64,000 nucleotides of DNA, taken from Thermoleophilaceae bacterium. GTDB taxonomy: Bacteria > Actinomycetota > Thermoleophilia > Solirubrobacterales > JACPNS01. Made by a program: the position numbers and the translations under genes. Positions 1 to 8,923 of the stretch are shown here, one piece after another. The stretch lies in NCBI GenBank assembly GCA_016462645.1, contig JAEMSX010000007.1, positions 20,470 to 84,469 on the forward strand, written 5' to 3'. Position 1 is the first letter of the stretch. The number at the start of each line of letters is the position of its first letter. A model generated the notes under the pieces. The model did not search any database. It was not told the DNA's origin and saw only the letters and a program-made list of their open reading frames with translations.

Positions 1-132
1 GGTGGTCTTGCCGGCCCCGTTGGGACCGGCGATCGCGACGCTTTCCCCAGCTTCCACGACGAATGAAACGTGATCGAGTGCCGCCCGCTCGTCGTAGCGC
101 TTGACGAGGTCGCGACCTTCAAGGACTGGCAT
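1..132 (-). CDS. ABC transporter ATP-binding protein, N-terminal fragment (runs off the window)
   Basis: Only the first 44 codons are present. The reverse strand reads MPVLEGRDLVKRYDERAALD and continues to a Walker A motif GPNGAGKTT at about residues 36-44, where the window ends. This is the typical start of an ABC transporter nucleotide-binding subunit, which hydrolyses ATP on the cytoplasmic face of a membrane transporter. The substrate cannot be told. The gene is divergent from the phosphoesterase gene at 184, with about 50 bases between the two starts for both promoters. Confidence 0.85.
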   Translation of the reverse strand, partial: MPVLEGRDLVKRYDERAALDHVSFVVEAGESVAIAGPNGAGKTT

Positions 133-183
133 GGAGCGGGATCATAAACGTGCGCGGGCGAGCATGACCCGTAGACTCGCCGA

Positions 184-972
184 ATGCCCAAGATCCTCTT
201 CATCGGCGATGTCGTCGCCGAGCCCGGACGCCGCACGCTCAGCGCGCTCCTACCCAAGCTGCGTGAGGAGCACGAACCGGACTTCGTCGTGGTCAACGGC
301 GAGAACGCGGCCGGCGGAATGGGGATCTCGCCGAAGACCGCCGACGAGATCTTCGACCTCGGCGTCGACGTGATCACGCTCGGCAACCACACCTACCGCC
401 ACCGCGAGGTCTACGCCTACCTCGACTCGGGCAAGCCGATCATCCGCTGCGCCAACCAGCATTCGAGCAACCCCGGCAAGGGGTCAGTCGTGGTCGAGGC
501 CAAGGGCGGCAGCCTGCGCCTCGGCGTGATCAATCTGATCGGTCAGTTCGGCCTCGACAACGACGGCAACCCGTTCGACGTCGCCGATCGACTCGTGCGC
601 GAGATGAGCGGCGACGCCGACCTGATCCTCGTCGACTTCCACGCCGAGCTGACGAGCGAGAAGGTGACGATGGGCTGGTTCCTCGACGGGCGCGTGACCG
701 CCGTCGTCGGAACACACACTCACGTGCCGACCGCCGACGCCCGCGTGCTCCCCGAAGGCACGGCCTACTGCACGGACGTTGGAATGACCGGCTCGCGCGC
801 CGGCGTGATCGGCGTCGTCAAGGAAGCGATCATCACGAAACTGCGCACCGGCATGCCCCAACGCTTTGACAGCGCCAGCGGCGATGAACACCTGATGGGC
901 GTGCTGATCGAGGCCGATCGGAACGGCACCGCGACGAGCATCACTCAGCTGATCGTGCCGCTCGAGGCCTAG
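184..972 (+). CDS. YmdB-family metallophosphoesterase (TIGR00282)
   Basis: 262 aa, the usual size for the TIGR00282/YmdB family of dinuclear-metal phosphoesterases, some of which hydrolyse 2',3'-cyclic nucleotides. Metal-binding motifs are in the expected order: GDVV with Asp9, NGEN with Asn38-Asn41, GNH with Asn68-His69, and THTHVPTAD further on. No signal peptide is seen, so the protein should be cytoplasmic. The stop codon overlaps that of the convergent GtrA gene in the four-base palindrome CTAG. The family is clear; the physiological substrate is not shown by the sequence. Confidence 0.9.
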   Translation: MPKILFIGDVVAEPGRRTLSALLPKLREEHEPDFVVVNGENAAGGMGISPKTADEIFDLGVDVITLGNHTYRHREVYAYLDSGKPIIRCANQHSSNPGKGSVVVEAKGGSLRLGVINLIGQFGLDNDGNPFDVADRLVREMSGDADLILVDFHAELTSEKVTMGWFLDGRVTAVVGTHTHVPTADARVLPEGTAYCTDVGMTGSRAGVIGVVKEAIITKLRTGMPQRFDSASGDEHLMGVLIEADRNGTATSITQLIVPLEA

Positions 973-1448
973 CGCCGACTGTCGAACGACCAGAGCTTGT
1001 TGCCGATGAAGTTCAGCGGCGTGGCGCAGATCACCGCGACCGCCTGGGCCGGGAACTCGCCGACGCCAGCTGCAACCAGGACCTGGAGCAGCAGGAGGTT
1101 GAACGCCAGCGCGAAGAGACTGACGACGAAGAAGCGCAGGGCCTGGAAGCCGGCGTGACCGTCGGTCGCCTTGAAGGTCCAGTGCCGGTTCCAGAGGAAG
1201 TTGTTGGTGACGGCGAAGATGAACGCGATCACGGCCGCCACCAGGTAGTGCACGTCGAACTGCTGGCGCGCGATCTCGTAGACAGCGAGGTTGACGACGT
1301 AACCACTCGCTCCGACCGCGCCGAACTTGATCAGCTGGATCCAGTTGTGTGGTTGGCGCATGCCCTCGCCGACGCGCTGGTGCAGGCGTTCGCGGTCGAC
1401 CTGCTCGGGCACTGCTTGCTCCTGCACGCCTTGTTCGGGAACGGTCAC
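969..1448 (-). CDS. GtrA-family membrane protein
   Basis: About 159 aa from a GTG start at 1448 that overlaps the stop of the upstream methyltransferase gene (GTGA). A longer reading frame exists, but its Arg-rich first 34 residues lie inside the methyltransferase gene and look like a shadow. Four hydrophobic segments start at IKFGAVGASGYVVNLAVYEI, and NNFLWNRHWTFK and FIGNKLWSFD are GtrA/DPMS landmarks. GtrA proteins are thought to help move lipid-linked sugars across the membrane. The coupling to a methyltransferase suggests a role in surface-glycan modification, but no glycosyltransferase is adjacent. Confidence 0.85.
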   Translation of the reverse strand: MTVPEQGVQEQAVPEQVDRERLHQRVGEGMRQPHNWIQLIKFGAVGASGYVVNLAVYEIARQQFDVHYLVAAVIAFIFAVTNNFLWNRHWTFKATDGHAGFQALRFFVVSLFALAFNLLLLQVLVAAGVGEFPAQAVAVICATPLNFIGNKLWSFDSRR

Positions 1449-2197
1449 GGGCGCGTTGCGACGACGACGACTGCGTGGCCCGGAACGTCCTCGCCGGCGT
1501 GTCCGATGTCCCACTCGTCCTCGAGTTGGATCGAGAAGTCCTTCAGCCACGAGCGCAGCGTCGCGATCGAGATCTCGTGCGGCTCGGTCGGGCTCGCGGG
1601 GTGATCGATGTCGACGTTGAGGATCAGCGTGCCGCCGGGCCTCAGCAGACGGTGGATCTCGGCGACGACCGTCGTCGGCTTGTCGACGTGGTCGAGGCTG
1701 TTGCGGCAGACGATCACATCGACGCTGCCGGACAGCAGCGGAATGCGCTCGGCCGGCGTGTTCAGGTAGATCGCGTCGGAGTCGAGCAGGAGCCCCGCGT
1801 CGGCGTAGCCCTCGGCGATCGGATCGACCCCGAAGCTCTGCTTGGCCGGAACCGAGACGGCGTCGGGAAAACCGACGCAGCCGGGCCCGATGTCGAGCAC
1901 GACCTTGCCGTCGAAGAAGTGCTTGTCCTCGATCTTCGCCTCTTGCAGCACGCGGTTGACCTCGGCGCGCGCCTGCTGCCAGCGACGCTCCTCGTACGTG
2001 GCGGCGACTTCCGCCTCACCCGAGAGCTCCAGTGAGTTCTCGCCCCAGAGATGGCCCTCGCGGATGTGCTTGTCCCAGTGGTCGGTCCAGAAGGAGAGCT
2101 CGGAGCGGTCCTTGTACTTGGTCAGGCGCACGACGCCGCGCGATGCACGCATGACGGTGCGCCGCACCGGGGTCGGAAGATTGGAGGCCAGGCTCAT
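1445..2197 (-). CDS. Class I SAM-dependent methyltransferase
   Basis: 250 aa. The SAM-binding motif I reads VVLDIGPGCVGFPDAV at about residues 98-113. VIVCRNSLDHVDKP follows as the motif II-III region, and LRPGGTLILNVDIDHP as the strand 5 region, all typical of Methyltransf_11-like enzymes. No membrane segment is seen. The acceptor substrate is unknown. The gene is translationally coupled to the downstream GtrA gene by a GTGA overlap, so the two probably form an operon. A lipid or glycan substrate is plausible from that pairing, but this is inference. Confidence 0.85.
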   Translation of the reverse strand: MSLASNLPTPVRRTVMRASRGVVRLTKYKDRSELSFWTDHWDKHIREGHLWGENSLELSGEAEVAATYEERRWQQARAEVNRVLQEAKIEDKHFFDGKVVLDIGPGCVGFPDAVSVPAKQSFGVDPIAEGYADAGLLLDSDAIYLNTPAERIPLLSGSVDVIVCRNSLDHVDKPTTVVAEIHRLLRPGGTLILNVDIDHPASPTEPHEISIATLRSWLKDFSIQLEDEWDIGHAGEDVPGHAVVVVATRP

Positions 2198-2222
2198 TCG
2201 GGCGAGATTAGTGGTCGGCGCG

Positions 2223-3710
2223 TTAATTGCCGGTTGAGAGCCCGAAGTGCTCCAGCACCAACGTGTTCACATCCGCGATCGACCAGGCTCGTTGCTCACG
2301 ACGGTGCTCGCCGGTCCCGGTGACGATCAACTGCGCGGCCGAGTCGGCCTTGTGCAGCGAACCGTGAGTGCCGCCGCCGACGTGCGCGACGCCGCCCCAG
2401 TCGAGGAACTCGTACCCGAGCTCCGGCGTGATGATCAGATCGCCCGCGCCGGGACAGTGCAGCGCCGACCACACGCGCGCGAGCGAGTCCGGGTACTCCT
2501 CGCTGTGAATCTCGTCGCCCTCGACGAACAGATCGAGGACGATCAGGTCGCCCTCGACATCCCAGCCGACACCCCGGCGGTCGGTGTACTGCGTGCCGGG
2601 CTTGAAGTGGATCTCGGCCTCGCCGAGCGCTCCGTATGCCTCGTCCTCATCGAGCCAGAAGACCTGTTCGATCTTCTGCTCGCGACGCAGGTCCTCGACC
2701 AGCAGCGGGAGCTTGCCGCCGCGGTGCGCAGGGTCGAGCACGTAGATGTGCGCGGCGCGGGCTGCGGGGCTGACGGCGATGTCCGCGTCGCCCGGCTTCT
2801 TCCCCTTGCGCGGCTGCAGCACCTCCCAATCGTGGCCCCCGAGCATCTCGACGAGGTCGATCGCCTCGTGCACGACGCTGTGCGAGTGATCGGAGACGAC
2901 GATCACCGCGTGGTCCTCCATGAATCGGCGATACCCGCCGGCGGCGTCGAGCACGCGCTGGAACTGCGCGTCGGCGTTGGCGATCGAGGCCGGCTGCTCA
3001 TCCGGTCCGAAGCGATGCGACCAGTTGTCGTTGTCGGGAAACGAGAGCAGCATGAACTCATAGCGGTCGGCAAGCACCAGCTCGATCCCGGCGCAAGCGG
3101 TGTGCTGGTCGCGCTTGCCGGGAACGCCGAAGCTCGAGCGGCATTCGGTGCCGATCGAATCGAAGATGTCGCTGTACAAGAGGTCGGTCGGTCCGTAGGC
3201 GGGACGCGACATTCCGGTGACGCCGGCGAGCGCACCGGCCATTCCGCTGCCGACGAACTTGTGCTCGTGCGGGCCGCGGTAGATCATGTAGGTGGTGCAG
3301 GCGCAGCGGATCCCGGCGTTCTCCAGGGACTCGAAGAAGGTTGGCGTGTCGGGCGAGAGGTGGTCCTGGTTGATCCGGTAGACGAGGTCCTTCAGGACCG
3401 TGATCACACCGCTCCGGCGCGACGCCGGGAAGCTGATGCCGTAGTCGATGTAGCGCTTCTCGTCGCGGTTGTACCAGTTCATCGACGGCACACCGTGCTC
3501 GGCGGGGCCACGTCCGGTGACGATCGTGGAGGTCGCGACCGGCGTCAGGGACGGGAATGATGAAATGCATTCGGAGCTCGCGTAGCCCTCGCGGATCAGC
3601 CTGGCGAAGTTGGGCGCCGAGCCCTCGGCGATCGCTTTCTGCAGCGACGCCGGGCGCATGCCGTCGACGACTACGAGGCAGAGCTTCTTGCGGTCCTTAG
3701 GAGAGGACAC
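2223..3710 (-). CDS. Alkaline phosphatase superfamily protein / type I phosphodiesterase
   Basis: 495 aa. The N-terminal LVVVDGMRP supplies the first metal ligand. The nucleophile region SFPSLTPVATSTIVTGRGP follows with Thr as likely nucleophile, and VVSDHSHS and VGGGTHGSLHKAD provide further metal ligands. This pattern fits the type I phosphodiesterase/nucleotide pyrophosphatase branch (PF01663). No obvious signal peptide is present, so a cytoplasmic location is likely. The start overlaps the end of the upstream membrane-protein gene by 14 bases, which suggests co-transcription. The substrate cannot be named from sequence. Confidence 0.85.
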   Translation of the reverse strand: MSSPKDRKKLCLVVVDGMRPASLQKAIAEGSAPNFARLIREGYASSECISSFPSLTPVATSTIVTGRGPAEHGVPSMNWYNRDEKRYIDYGISFPASRRSGVITVLKDLVYRINQDHLSPDTPTFFESLENAGIRCACTTYMIYRGPHEHKFVGSGMAGALAGVTGMSRPAYGPTDLLYSDIFDSIGTECRSSFGVPGKRDQHTACAGIELVLADRYEFMLLSFPDNDNWSHRFGPDEQPASIANADAQFQRVLDAAGGYRRFMEDHAVIVVSDHSHSVVHEAIDLVEMLGGHDWEVLQPRKGKKPGDADIAVSPAARAAHIYVLDPAHRGGKLPLLVEDLRREQKIEQVFWLDEDEAYGALGEAEIHFKPGTQYTDRRGVGWDVEGDLIVLDLFVEGDEIHSEEYPDSLARVWSALHCPGAGDLIITPELGYEFLDWGGVAHVGGGTHGSLHKADSAAQLIVTGTGEHRREQRAWSIADVNTLVLEHFGLSTGN

Positions 3711-4365
3711 GGAGGCCCTCGTGCTTCTTGGCCTCGCGGCGACGTCCGCCGATGATCAGAGCGATTGCCACGATCGGCAGGATCAGGCCGGCCGGTGGCA
3801 GGAGCAGCGGGATGACCACGGCGATCATCGTGACGATGTCAACGCCAAAGGCGAGCACGCGCAGCGAGGCTTCGGCGTCGGCCTTCGCCGCTTTCGCTTC
3901 GTCGCGACTGGCACCCTTGAGCTGGCGCTGTTCGCCGCGTGCGAGACGCTCGCCGACGCCCTTGAGCAGGCGGCCGGAGGAAAACGCGACGAGCGCGGCA
4001 GGCAGGCCGCCGAAGACTGCGCCGATCCAGGCCGCATCGTTCTGGGTCCCGAAGACGATTGCGCCGCCCAGCGCTCCGAGCACGATCGCGACGCCGAGAT
4101 GAATCGGCATGATTCGCGGTCGGTCCGCGGAGACGCGCGTCAGCATGCCGCCGGGCACGACGATCAGCGCGAGTGACTGCAGCAGCACGACGATCGCAAC
4201 GATCACCGCGGCCGCACCGGCGAGGAAGTCGTAGTCCTTGTTGGACGTGTCGAGACCGAGGCTCGCGGCCACGCAGACCACCACGGCCGCGAGTGCGACG
4301 AGCGGCGAGAGACCGGCTGCGGCACCCACGCCGATCGCCTGACAGATGTTCCAGATCGTGTCCAT
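3697..4365 (-). CDS. Integral membrane protein, DUF4126-like
   Basis: 222 aa with four to six hydrophobic segments. The N-terminus, reading GVGAAAGLSPLVALAAVVVC, resembles DUF4126 membrane proteins. A charged cytoplasmic stretch (about residues 135-165) carries the Ala/Lys-rich sequence SRDEAKAAKADAEASLR, followed by two C-terminal membrane segments and a basic tail. No function is known for the family. It is the first gene of a two-gene unit with the phosphodiesterase, whose start lies inside its 3' end. The DUF4126 assignment is from pattern only. Confidence 0.65.
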   Translation of the reverse strand: MDTIWNICQAIGVGAAAGLSPLVALAAVVVCVAASLGLDTSNKDYDFLAGAAAVIVAIVVLLQSLALIVVPGGMLTRVSADRPRIMPIHLGVAIVLGALGGAIVFGTQNDAAWIGAVFGGLPAALVAFSSGRLLKGVGERLARGEQRQLKGASRDEAKAAKADAEASLRVLAFGVDIVTMIAVVIPLLLPPAGLILPIVAIALIIGGRRREAKKHEGLRVLS

Positions 4366-4414
4366 CTCGATACGGTAAGTGGGAATCTAGATGGTCAGCA
4401 GCGAATAACCAACC

Positions 4415-5773
4415 ATGAGCAGACAGCGCAGCAGCAAGCACGACATCGAGCGTTACGCGCGCCTGTTCGCCGCACGCTCCGAGAAGGTCAAGACGAGCGC
4501 GATGCGCGACATGATGTCGATCACCGATCGCCCCGAGGTGATCAGTCTCGCCAGCGGAATGCCCGACACCAAGAGCTTCCCGAAGGACGTGCTCGAGAGC
4601 GTCTTCGTCGACATGGCGCGCCACCACAGCGCCGAGCTGCTCCAGTACACGCCGACGGACGGGATCGACGGTGTGAAGGACTGCATCGTCGAGGTGATGG
4701 GCGCCGAGGGGGTCAGCGCCGATCGCGAGAACATCCTCGTGACGACCGGCGGCCAGCAGGCGATCGACCTGGTGACGCGCGTCTTCGTCGATCCCGGCGA
4801 CACGATCATCACCGAGGCCCCGACCTACCCGGGCGCGGTGCCGAGCTTCCTCAGCTTTCAGGCCGAGGCCGTGCAGATCGATCTCGACGACGAGGGCATG
4901 CGGATCGATCTGCTCGAGCAGGAACTGGACCGGCTCGACAGCGAGGGCATCACGCCGAAGTTCATCTACACCGTCCCGACCTTCCAGAATCCGGCCGGCG
5001 TGACGATGTCGCTCGAGCGCCGCAAACGCCTGGTCGAGATCGCGAACGAGCGTGAGCTGCTTGTGCTTGAGGACAACCCGTACGGGATGCTGCGCTACAG
5101 CGGCGAGCCGCTTCCGACGTTGCGTGAGCTCGACGGTGGCCACTTCGTGATCTACCTCGGCACGTTTTCGAAGATCCTCGCGCCCGGCCTGCGCATGGGT
5201 TGGCTCGAGGCGCCCTCACCGGTGCTCGAGAAGTGCAACATCGCCAAGGCCGCGGCCGACCTCAACTCTTCAGGCGTCTCGCAGTACCTGATCACCACCT
5301 ACTTCGAGCAGGCCGACTGGAAGGACTGGGTCCGGACGGCGGGCGGGATCTACAAATCCAGGCGCGACGCGATGATCGCCGCGATGGAGCGCTACTTCCC
5401 GCCCGAGGCGAAGTGGACAGTGCCCGACGGCGGCCTGTTCATCTGGGCGACGCTGCCGGAGATGATCGACACCACCGACCTGCTGGCAAAGGCGCTGCAC
5501 TCGAACGTCGCGTTCGTGCCGGGCGCCGGCGCGTATCTCGGCTCCGACGTCGTGCGCGGCAAGAACTCGATGCGACTGAACTTCTCCGGTGTCCCCGAGG
5601 ACCGCATCACCGAAGGCATTCGCCGCATCGGCGAGGTCCTCGCCGATCAGTTGGATCTGTGGCGCACGATGACGGGCGAGCACCGCACCGTCGCTCCCGC
5701 AAAGCCGGCCGAGGACGAGACGTCCGTCTCGTGGCTCGCGGGCGAGCGGCTCAAGCGAGCGCGGAACAAATGA
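4415..5773 (+). CDS. PLP-dependent aminotransferase, class I/II (LysN/MocR-type)
   Basis: 452 aa. A fold-type I aminotransferase with SLASGMPDTKSFP near the N-terminus, TTGGQQAIDLVTRVF, YTVPTFQNPAGVTMS, EDNPYGMLRY, and the PLP-lysine motif GTFSKILAPGLRMGW. This layout matches 2-aminoadipate/aromatic/branched-chain transaminases that resemble the catalytic half of MocR regulators. Here there is no N-terminal GntR DNA-binding domain, only about 40 extra residues. Its stop overlaps the start of a D-Ala-D-Ala ligase gene (ATGA), so the two are probably co-translated. The natural amino acid substrate is not evident. Confidence 0.88.
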   Translation: MSRQRSSKHDIERYARLFAARSEKVKTSAMRDMMSITDRPEVISLASGMPDTKSFPKDVLESVFVDMARHHSAELLQYTPTDGIDGVKDCIVEVMGAEGVSADRENILVTTGGQQAIDLVTRVFVDPGDTIITEAPTYPGAVPSFLSFQAEAVQIDLDDEGMRIDLLEQELDRLDSEGITPKFIYTVPTFQNPAGVTMSLERRKRLVEIANERELLVLEDNPYGMLRYSGEPLPTLRELDGGHFVIYLGTFSKILAPGLRMGWLEAPSPVLEKCNIAKAAADLNSSGVSQYLITTYFEQADWKDWVRTAGGIYKSRRDAMIAAMERYFPPEAKWTVPDGGLFIWATLPEMIDTTDLLAKALHSNVAFVPGAGAYLGSDVVRGKNSMRLNFSGVPEDRITEGIRRIGEVLADQLDLWRTMTGEHRTVAPAKPAEDETSVSWLAGERLKRARNK

Positions 5774-6720
5774 GGGTCGCGGTCCTCAAGGGCGGCAGTT
5801 CGCTCGAGCGTCAGGTCTCGCTGCGCTCCGGAGCACGGATCGCTGAAGCCCTGCGCGCGAACGGTCACGATGTCACCGAAGTCGATGTCGACCAGGGACT
5901 GGTTCAGCGACTGGAAGAGATCAGACCCGACGCGGTGTTCATCGCGCTGCACGGTCGCGGCGGTGAGGACGGAACGGTCCAGGAACTGATGGAGATCCTC
6001 GGTCTGCCGTTCACCGGTTGCGGAGTGCTCTCATCGATCCAGTGCATGGACAAGGCGGTGACAAAGTTGGTTCTGCAGAAGCACGGCGTTCCGACTCCGC
6101 GCTTCGTGACCTTCAACGAGACGGCCTTCAGGAATCTCGGCGCCGCGGACTCGCTGGCGACGATCGAGGGCGACCTCGGATTCCCCGTGGTCGTGAAGCC
6201 GGCGCGTCAGGGTTCTGCGCTCGGAATCAAGTTTGCCGCCTCCCAGGACGAACTCCCGGGCGCGCTGGTGTCAGCGTTCAGCTACGACGACCGCGTGCTG
6301 ATCGAACAGTTCATCAAGGGCCGCGAGATCGCCGTCAGCGTGCTCGACGGCGAGCCGCTGCCACCCGTGGAAGCGGTGCCGATCGGCGGCGACTTCTACG
6401 ACTTCGAGAGCCGTTACGAGATCGGCAAGACCGAGTACGTCTGCCCGGCTGAGCTACCCGACGATGTCGCGGCACGGCTTGCGGATCTCGCCGTCCAGAC
6501 CTACGGGCTGCTCGGTTGCCACGGCTTCGCGCGGGTCGACTTCATGGTTCCCGAGCAAGGCGAGCCGCAGGTGCTTGAGGTCAACTCGATCCCCGGACTC
6601 ACGCGGACAAGCCTGATGCCGATGGCCGCCGAGGCCGCCGGCGTCGCATTCGAGGAGCTGGCCGAGCGACTGCTCGCGACGGCGAACACGCGCAAGTCGT
6701 ACCCGCTCAACGTCAGCTGA
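5770..6720 (+). CDS. ddl: D-alanine--D-alanine ligase (copy 1)
   Basis: 316 aa from ATG at 5770, inside the stop of the aminotransferase gene (ATGA). This ATP-grasp enzyme joins two D-alanines for peptidoglycan precursor synthesis. Landmarks are LKGGSSLERQVSLRSG (N-terminal ligand Glu), ALHGRGGEDGTVQ, VKPARQGSALGIK, the omega-loop FYDFESRYE, and the metal/phosphate region ARVDFM...LEVNSIPGLT. The usual omega-loop Lys-Tyr pair is Arg-Tyr here. A second, longer ligase lies at 42511. Its 3' end overlaps the convergent PPK2 gene by 8 bases. Confidence 0.9.
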   Translation: MRVAVLKGGSSLERQVSLRSGARIAEALRANGHDVTEVDVDQGLVQRLEEIRPDAVFIALHGRGGEDGTVQELMEILGLPFTGCGVLSSIQCMDKAVTKLVLQKHGVPTPRFVTFNETAFRNLGAADSLATIEGDLGFPVVVKPARQGSALGIKFAASQDELPGALVSAFSYDDRVLIEQFIKGREIAVSVLDGEPLPPVEAVPIGGDFYDFESRYEIGKTEYVCPAELPDDVAARLADLAVQTYGLLGCHGFARVDFMVPEQGEPQVLEVNSIPGLTRTSLMPMAAEAAGVAFEELAERLLATANTRKSYPLNVS

Positions 6721-7567
6721 GTTCGAGGCGTTGCCGTTCGGCCTCCACGTCGAACCCGGGCTTCGGCCACTTCAGCTTCAGCGCACGCAGCTCCTCGAGC
6801 AGCAGTTGGTTCACCGCCAATCGCGCGAACCATTTGTTGTCGGCCGGAACGACATGCCACGGAGCGACCGCGGTGTTGGTCTTGTCGAACACCGCCTGGT
6901 AGGCCTCCATGTAGGCGGCCCAGTGCGCGCGCTCGGAAACGTCGTCGGGGTTGTACTTCCAGTACTTGTCCTTGCGTGCGAGGCGCTCGGCGAGTCTGGC
7001 CTTCTGCTCGTCGCGTGAGATGTGGAGCATCACCTTGACGATCGACGTGCCGGACTCCGCGACCTTCCGCTCGAATGCGTTGATCTGGGCGTAACGCCTG
7101 GCCCAGGTCGCACGCGGAACGTAGTTGTGCACGCGCACCACGAGCACGTCCTCATACTGGGAGCGATCGAACACGCCGATGTAGCCGGGCCGCGGCAGCG
7201 CGTTGCCGATGCGCCAGAGAAACGGGTGGGCGAGCTCCTCCTTGGTCGGCGCCTTGAAGGCCGTGAGCTTCACCCCCTGCGGATCGACCTGACCGACGAC
7301 GTGGCGCATGATCCCACCCTTGCCCGCGGTGTCCATTCCCTGGATGATCAGGAGAACTGCCGGACCGTTTGCGTCGCGACCGTTCGCGTACAAACGCTCC
7401 TGCAGCTCGGAGATCTCGACGTCAGCCGCCGCCATCGCTCTGGCGGCGCCCTTCTTGCCTCCGGAGAATCCGGGCGTCGAATCGGCAGCGAGATCGGCGA
7501 GTTGAAATCCCTCGCCGATCCGCACTGCCTGAGAAATCCTGTCCGTGCTGTCCTTGACCTTCGCCAT
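6713..7567 (-). CDS. ppk2: Polyphosphate kinase 2 family protein
   Basis: 284 aa from ATG at 7567 (MAKVKDSTD). The reading frame upstream of this ATG is low-complexity shadow of the neighbouring RTX gene. Walker A reads GMDTAGKGGIMRHV and the Walker B/lid region reads VFDRSQYEDVLVVRV. IGNALPRPG and YAQINAFE are further PPK2 landmarks. PPK2 enzymes move phosphate between polyphosphate and nucleotides. Single-domain members of this size usually phosphorylate nucleoside mono- or diphosphates; the direction and substrate cannot be decided here. It stands alone, 31 bases downstream of the RTX gene stop. Confidence 0.9.
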   Translation of the reverse strand: MAKVKDSTDRISQAVRIGEGFQLADLAADSTPGFSGGKKGAARAMAAADVEISELQERLYANGRDANGPAVLLIIQGMDTAGKGGIMRHVVGQVDPQGVKLTAFKAPTKEELAHPFLWRIGNALPRPGYIGVFDRSQYEDVLVVRVHNYVPRATWARRYAQINAFERKVAESGTSIVKVMLHISRDEQKARLAERLARKDKYWKYNPDDVSERAHWAAYMEAYQAVFDKTNTAVAPWHVVPADNKWFARLAVNQLLLEELRALKLKWPKPGFDVEAERQRLELS

Positions 7568-7598
7568 TGACGACGAAGTATCGCTGACTGAGCGCGAC

Positions 7599-8300
7599 TC
7601 AGTTTCGCGTGACGTGCTCGCAGTCGCGCGCGACCTTGTCCTTCGCGTCGGCCACAACCCGGTCGTCGCCGCGTCCGCACCTGACGCGATCGCGAACACC
7701 GTCATCAGAGTTGATGCGGTCGTTGCCCTTGTCGCCGCGAATCCTGTCGTGGCCGGGTCCACCGCTGAGCTTGTCAGCGCCGCGGCTGCCGATCACGAGG
7801 TCATCGCCGCTGCCACCGGACTCGGTGTCGTCACCGGAGTTTCCGTTGATGCTGTCGTCGCCAGCGCCGCCGTCGAGGTCGTCATCGCCGCGTCCGCCGC
7901 TGAGGTGGTCGTCGCCTTCCTCGCCGCAGATGTCGTCGTCGCCCTCGTCTCCGTGGATGCTGTCATCGCCGCCGTTGCCGTCGAGTTCATCGTCACCGGA
8001 GCCGCCGCCGATGTGGTCCGAGCCGTCCTCGCCGTCGAGGTTCTCGTTGCTGTCATCGCCGTTGATGTCCTCACCGTCGGGAGAGTCATCGGATGTGGTC
8101 TTGTCGCTGTCGTCGCCGGACTCGAGGCCGTCGCGAGAGATCGTGGCGCCTGTCGAAGGCGTGGCTGAGTCGTTGGTGCAGACGACTGCGACGTCGTCGT
8201 CCGTGCCTTCGGCGCTGTCATGTGCCTGTACGACACCGACGCCGACGGTGGCGCAAAGTACTGCGAGAAGACAACTGAACAAAAGGATTGAGCGTTTCAT
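7599..8300 (-). CDS. Secreted RTX-like calcium-binding repeat protein (paralogue A)
   Basis: About 233 aa. I chose the ATG at 8300 (MKRSILLFSCLLAVLC) because GGAG lies 7 bases before it; an ATG at 8306 is too close to that site. A signal peptide is followed by an acidic linker and about ten nonapeptide-type repeats such as GGSGDDELDG and GDEGDDDICGEEGDDHL, which form calcium-binding parallel beta-rolls in RTX proteins. The C-terminus reads DRVRCGRGDDRVVADAKD and ends CEHVTRN. It resembles the C-terminus of the protein at 8924, so they are paralogues. No catalytic domain is seen; a structural or surface role is likely. Confidence 0.85.
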   Translation of the reverse strand: MKRSILLFSCLLAVLCATVGVGVVQAHDSAEGTDDDVAVVCTNDSATPSTGATISRDGLESGDDSDKTTSDDSPDGEDINGDDSNENLDGEDGSDHIGGGSGDDELDGNGGDDSIHGDEGDDDICGEEGDDHLSGGRGDDDLDGGAGDDSINGNSGDDTESGGSGDDLVIGSRGADKLSGGPGHDRIRGDKGNDRINSDDGVRDRVRCGRGDDRVVADAKDKVARDCEHVTRN

Positions 8301-8446
8301 TTTCATACTCCAGTGGGGGGTGAACCTGTCAGGCATCCGGCCTGCGCGAGTTGAGTATCGACATTGATCCAACACTTATGAAGACGAACGCTGGACGGAT
8401 AAGTCCCGCTCGCCGGAGAAGATCGACAAACGGTCGATGTACGCAG

Positions 8447-8848
8447 CTAGTTGTCTTCGCCGGGGGTGAGCTCGGTCAGCGCCATCACGGCGCCGGCCGG
8501 GTCCTCGACCACGCACCAACGACCCATCGTCTCTGAGTCGCGCGGTCCGAAAACCACCTTGCCGCCGAGCTCGTCGCATGCGGCGATCGAGTCGTCGAGG
8601 TCGTCGACGGTCACGTAGACGAGCCACTGCTGCGGAAGCCCGACCAGGCTCCCGGCCTGGTGGCAGATCCCGGCCGCGGGATCTCCGGTCTCCGGGTGGG
8701 CCATGACGTAGTCCTCGCGGCCCTCGACGGGAAGCCCGATTGCGTTCCAACCGACGACGCCCGCGTAGAAGTCGCGCACGTCTTCCGCGTTCTCAACGGT
8801 GAGGTCGGCCCACTTGATCAGGCCGGTGCGTGGCGGGAAAGCGTTCAT
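8447..8848 (-). CDS. VOC-superfamily (glyoxalase/bleomycin resistance-like) protein
   Basis: 133 aa, a two-module VOC fold. It reads NAFPPRTGLIKWADLTVENA at the start, FYAGVVGWNA in the first module, and VYVTVDDLDDSIAACDELGG and VVEDPAGAVMALTEL in the second. Many members bind a divalent metal and act on small aldehydes or antibiotics, but small stand-alone actinobacterial proteins of this type mostly have no assigned substrate. It sits between the two RTX-like secreted genes on the same strand, with about 75-150 base gaps either side, so it may be transcribed separately. Confidence 0.8.
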   Translation of the reverse strand: MNAFPPRTGLIKWADLTVENAEDVRDFYAGVVGWNAIGLPVEGREDYVMAHPETGDPAAGICHQAGSLVGLPQQWLVYVTVDDLDDSIAACDELGGKVVFGPRDSETMGRWCVVEDPAGAVMALTELTPGEDN

Positions 8849-8923
8849 CGGATCGAGACGATGTTACGGGTCGGGCGGGCGCTTCGTGTCGAAGCACCGG
8901 TTCGATCCGGCTCGCTCCGCGCG

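Noticed and set aside
2247..3560. 437-codon plus-strand frame opposite the phosphodiesterase gene
   Set aside because: It is the antisense of a clear alkaline-phosphatase-fold gene; high GC keeps stops rare on the other strand.
3839..5143. 434-codon minus-strand frame across the DUF4126-like and aminotransferase genes
   Set aside because: Antisense to the aminotransferase and out of frame with the membrane protein; no recognisable domain.
7609..8367. Long plus-strand open frame opposite the RTX gene
   Set aside because: Ser/Pro-rich low-complexity translation that mirrors the repeats of the minus-strand RTX gene; no start signal or family.
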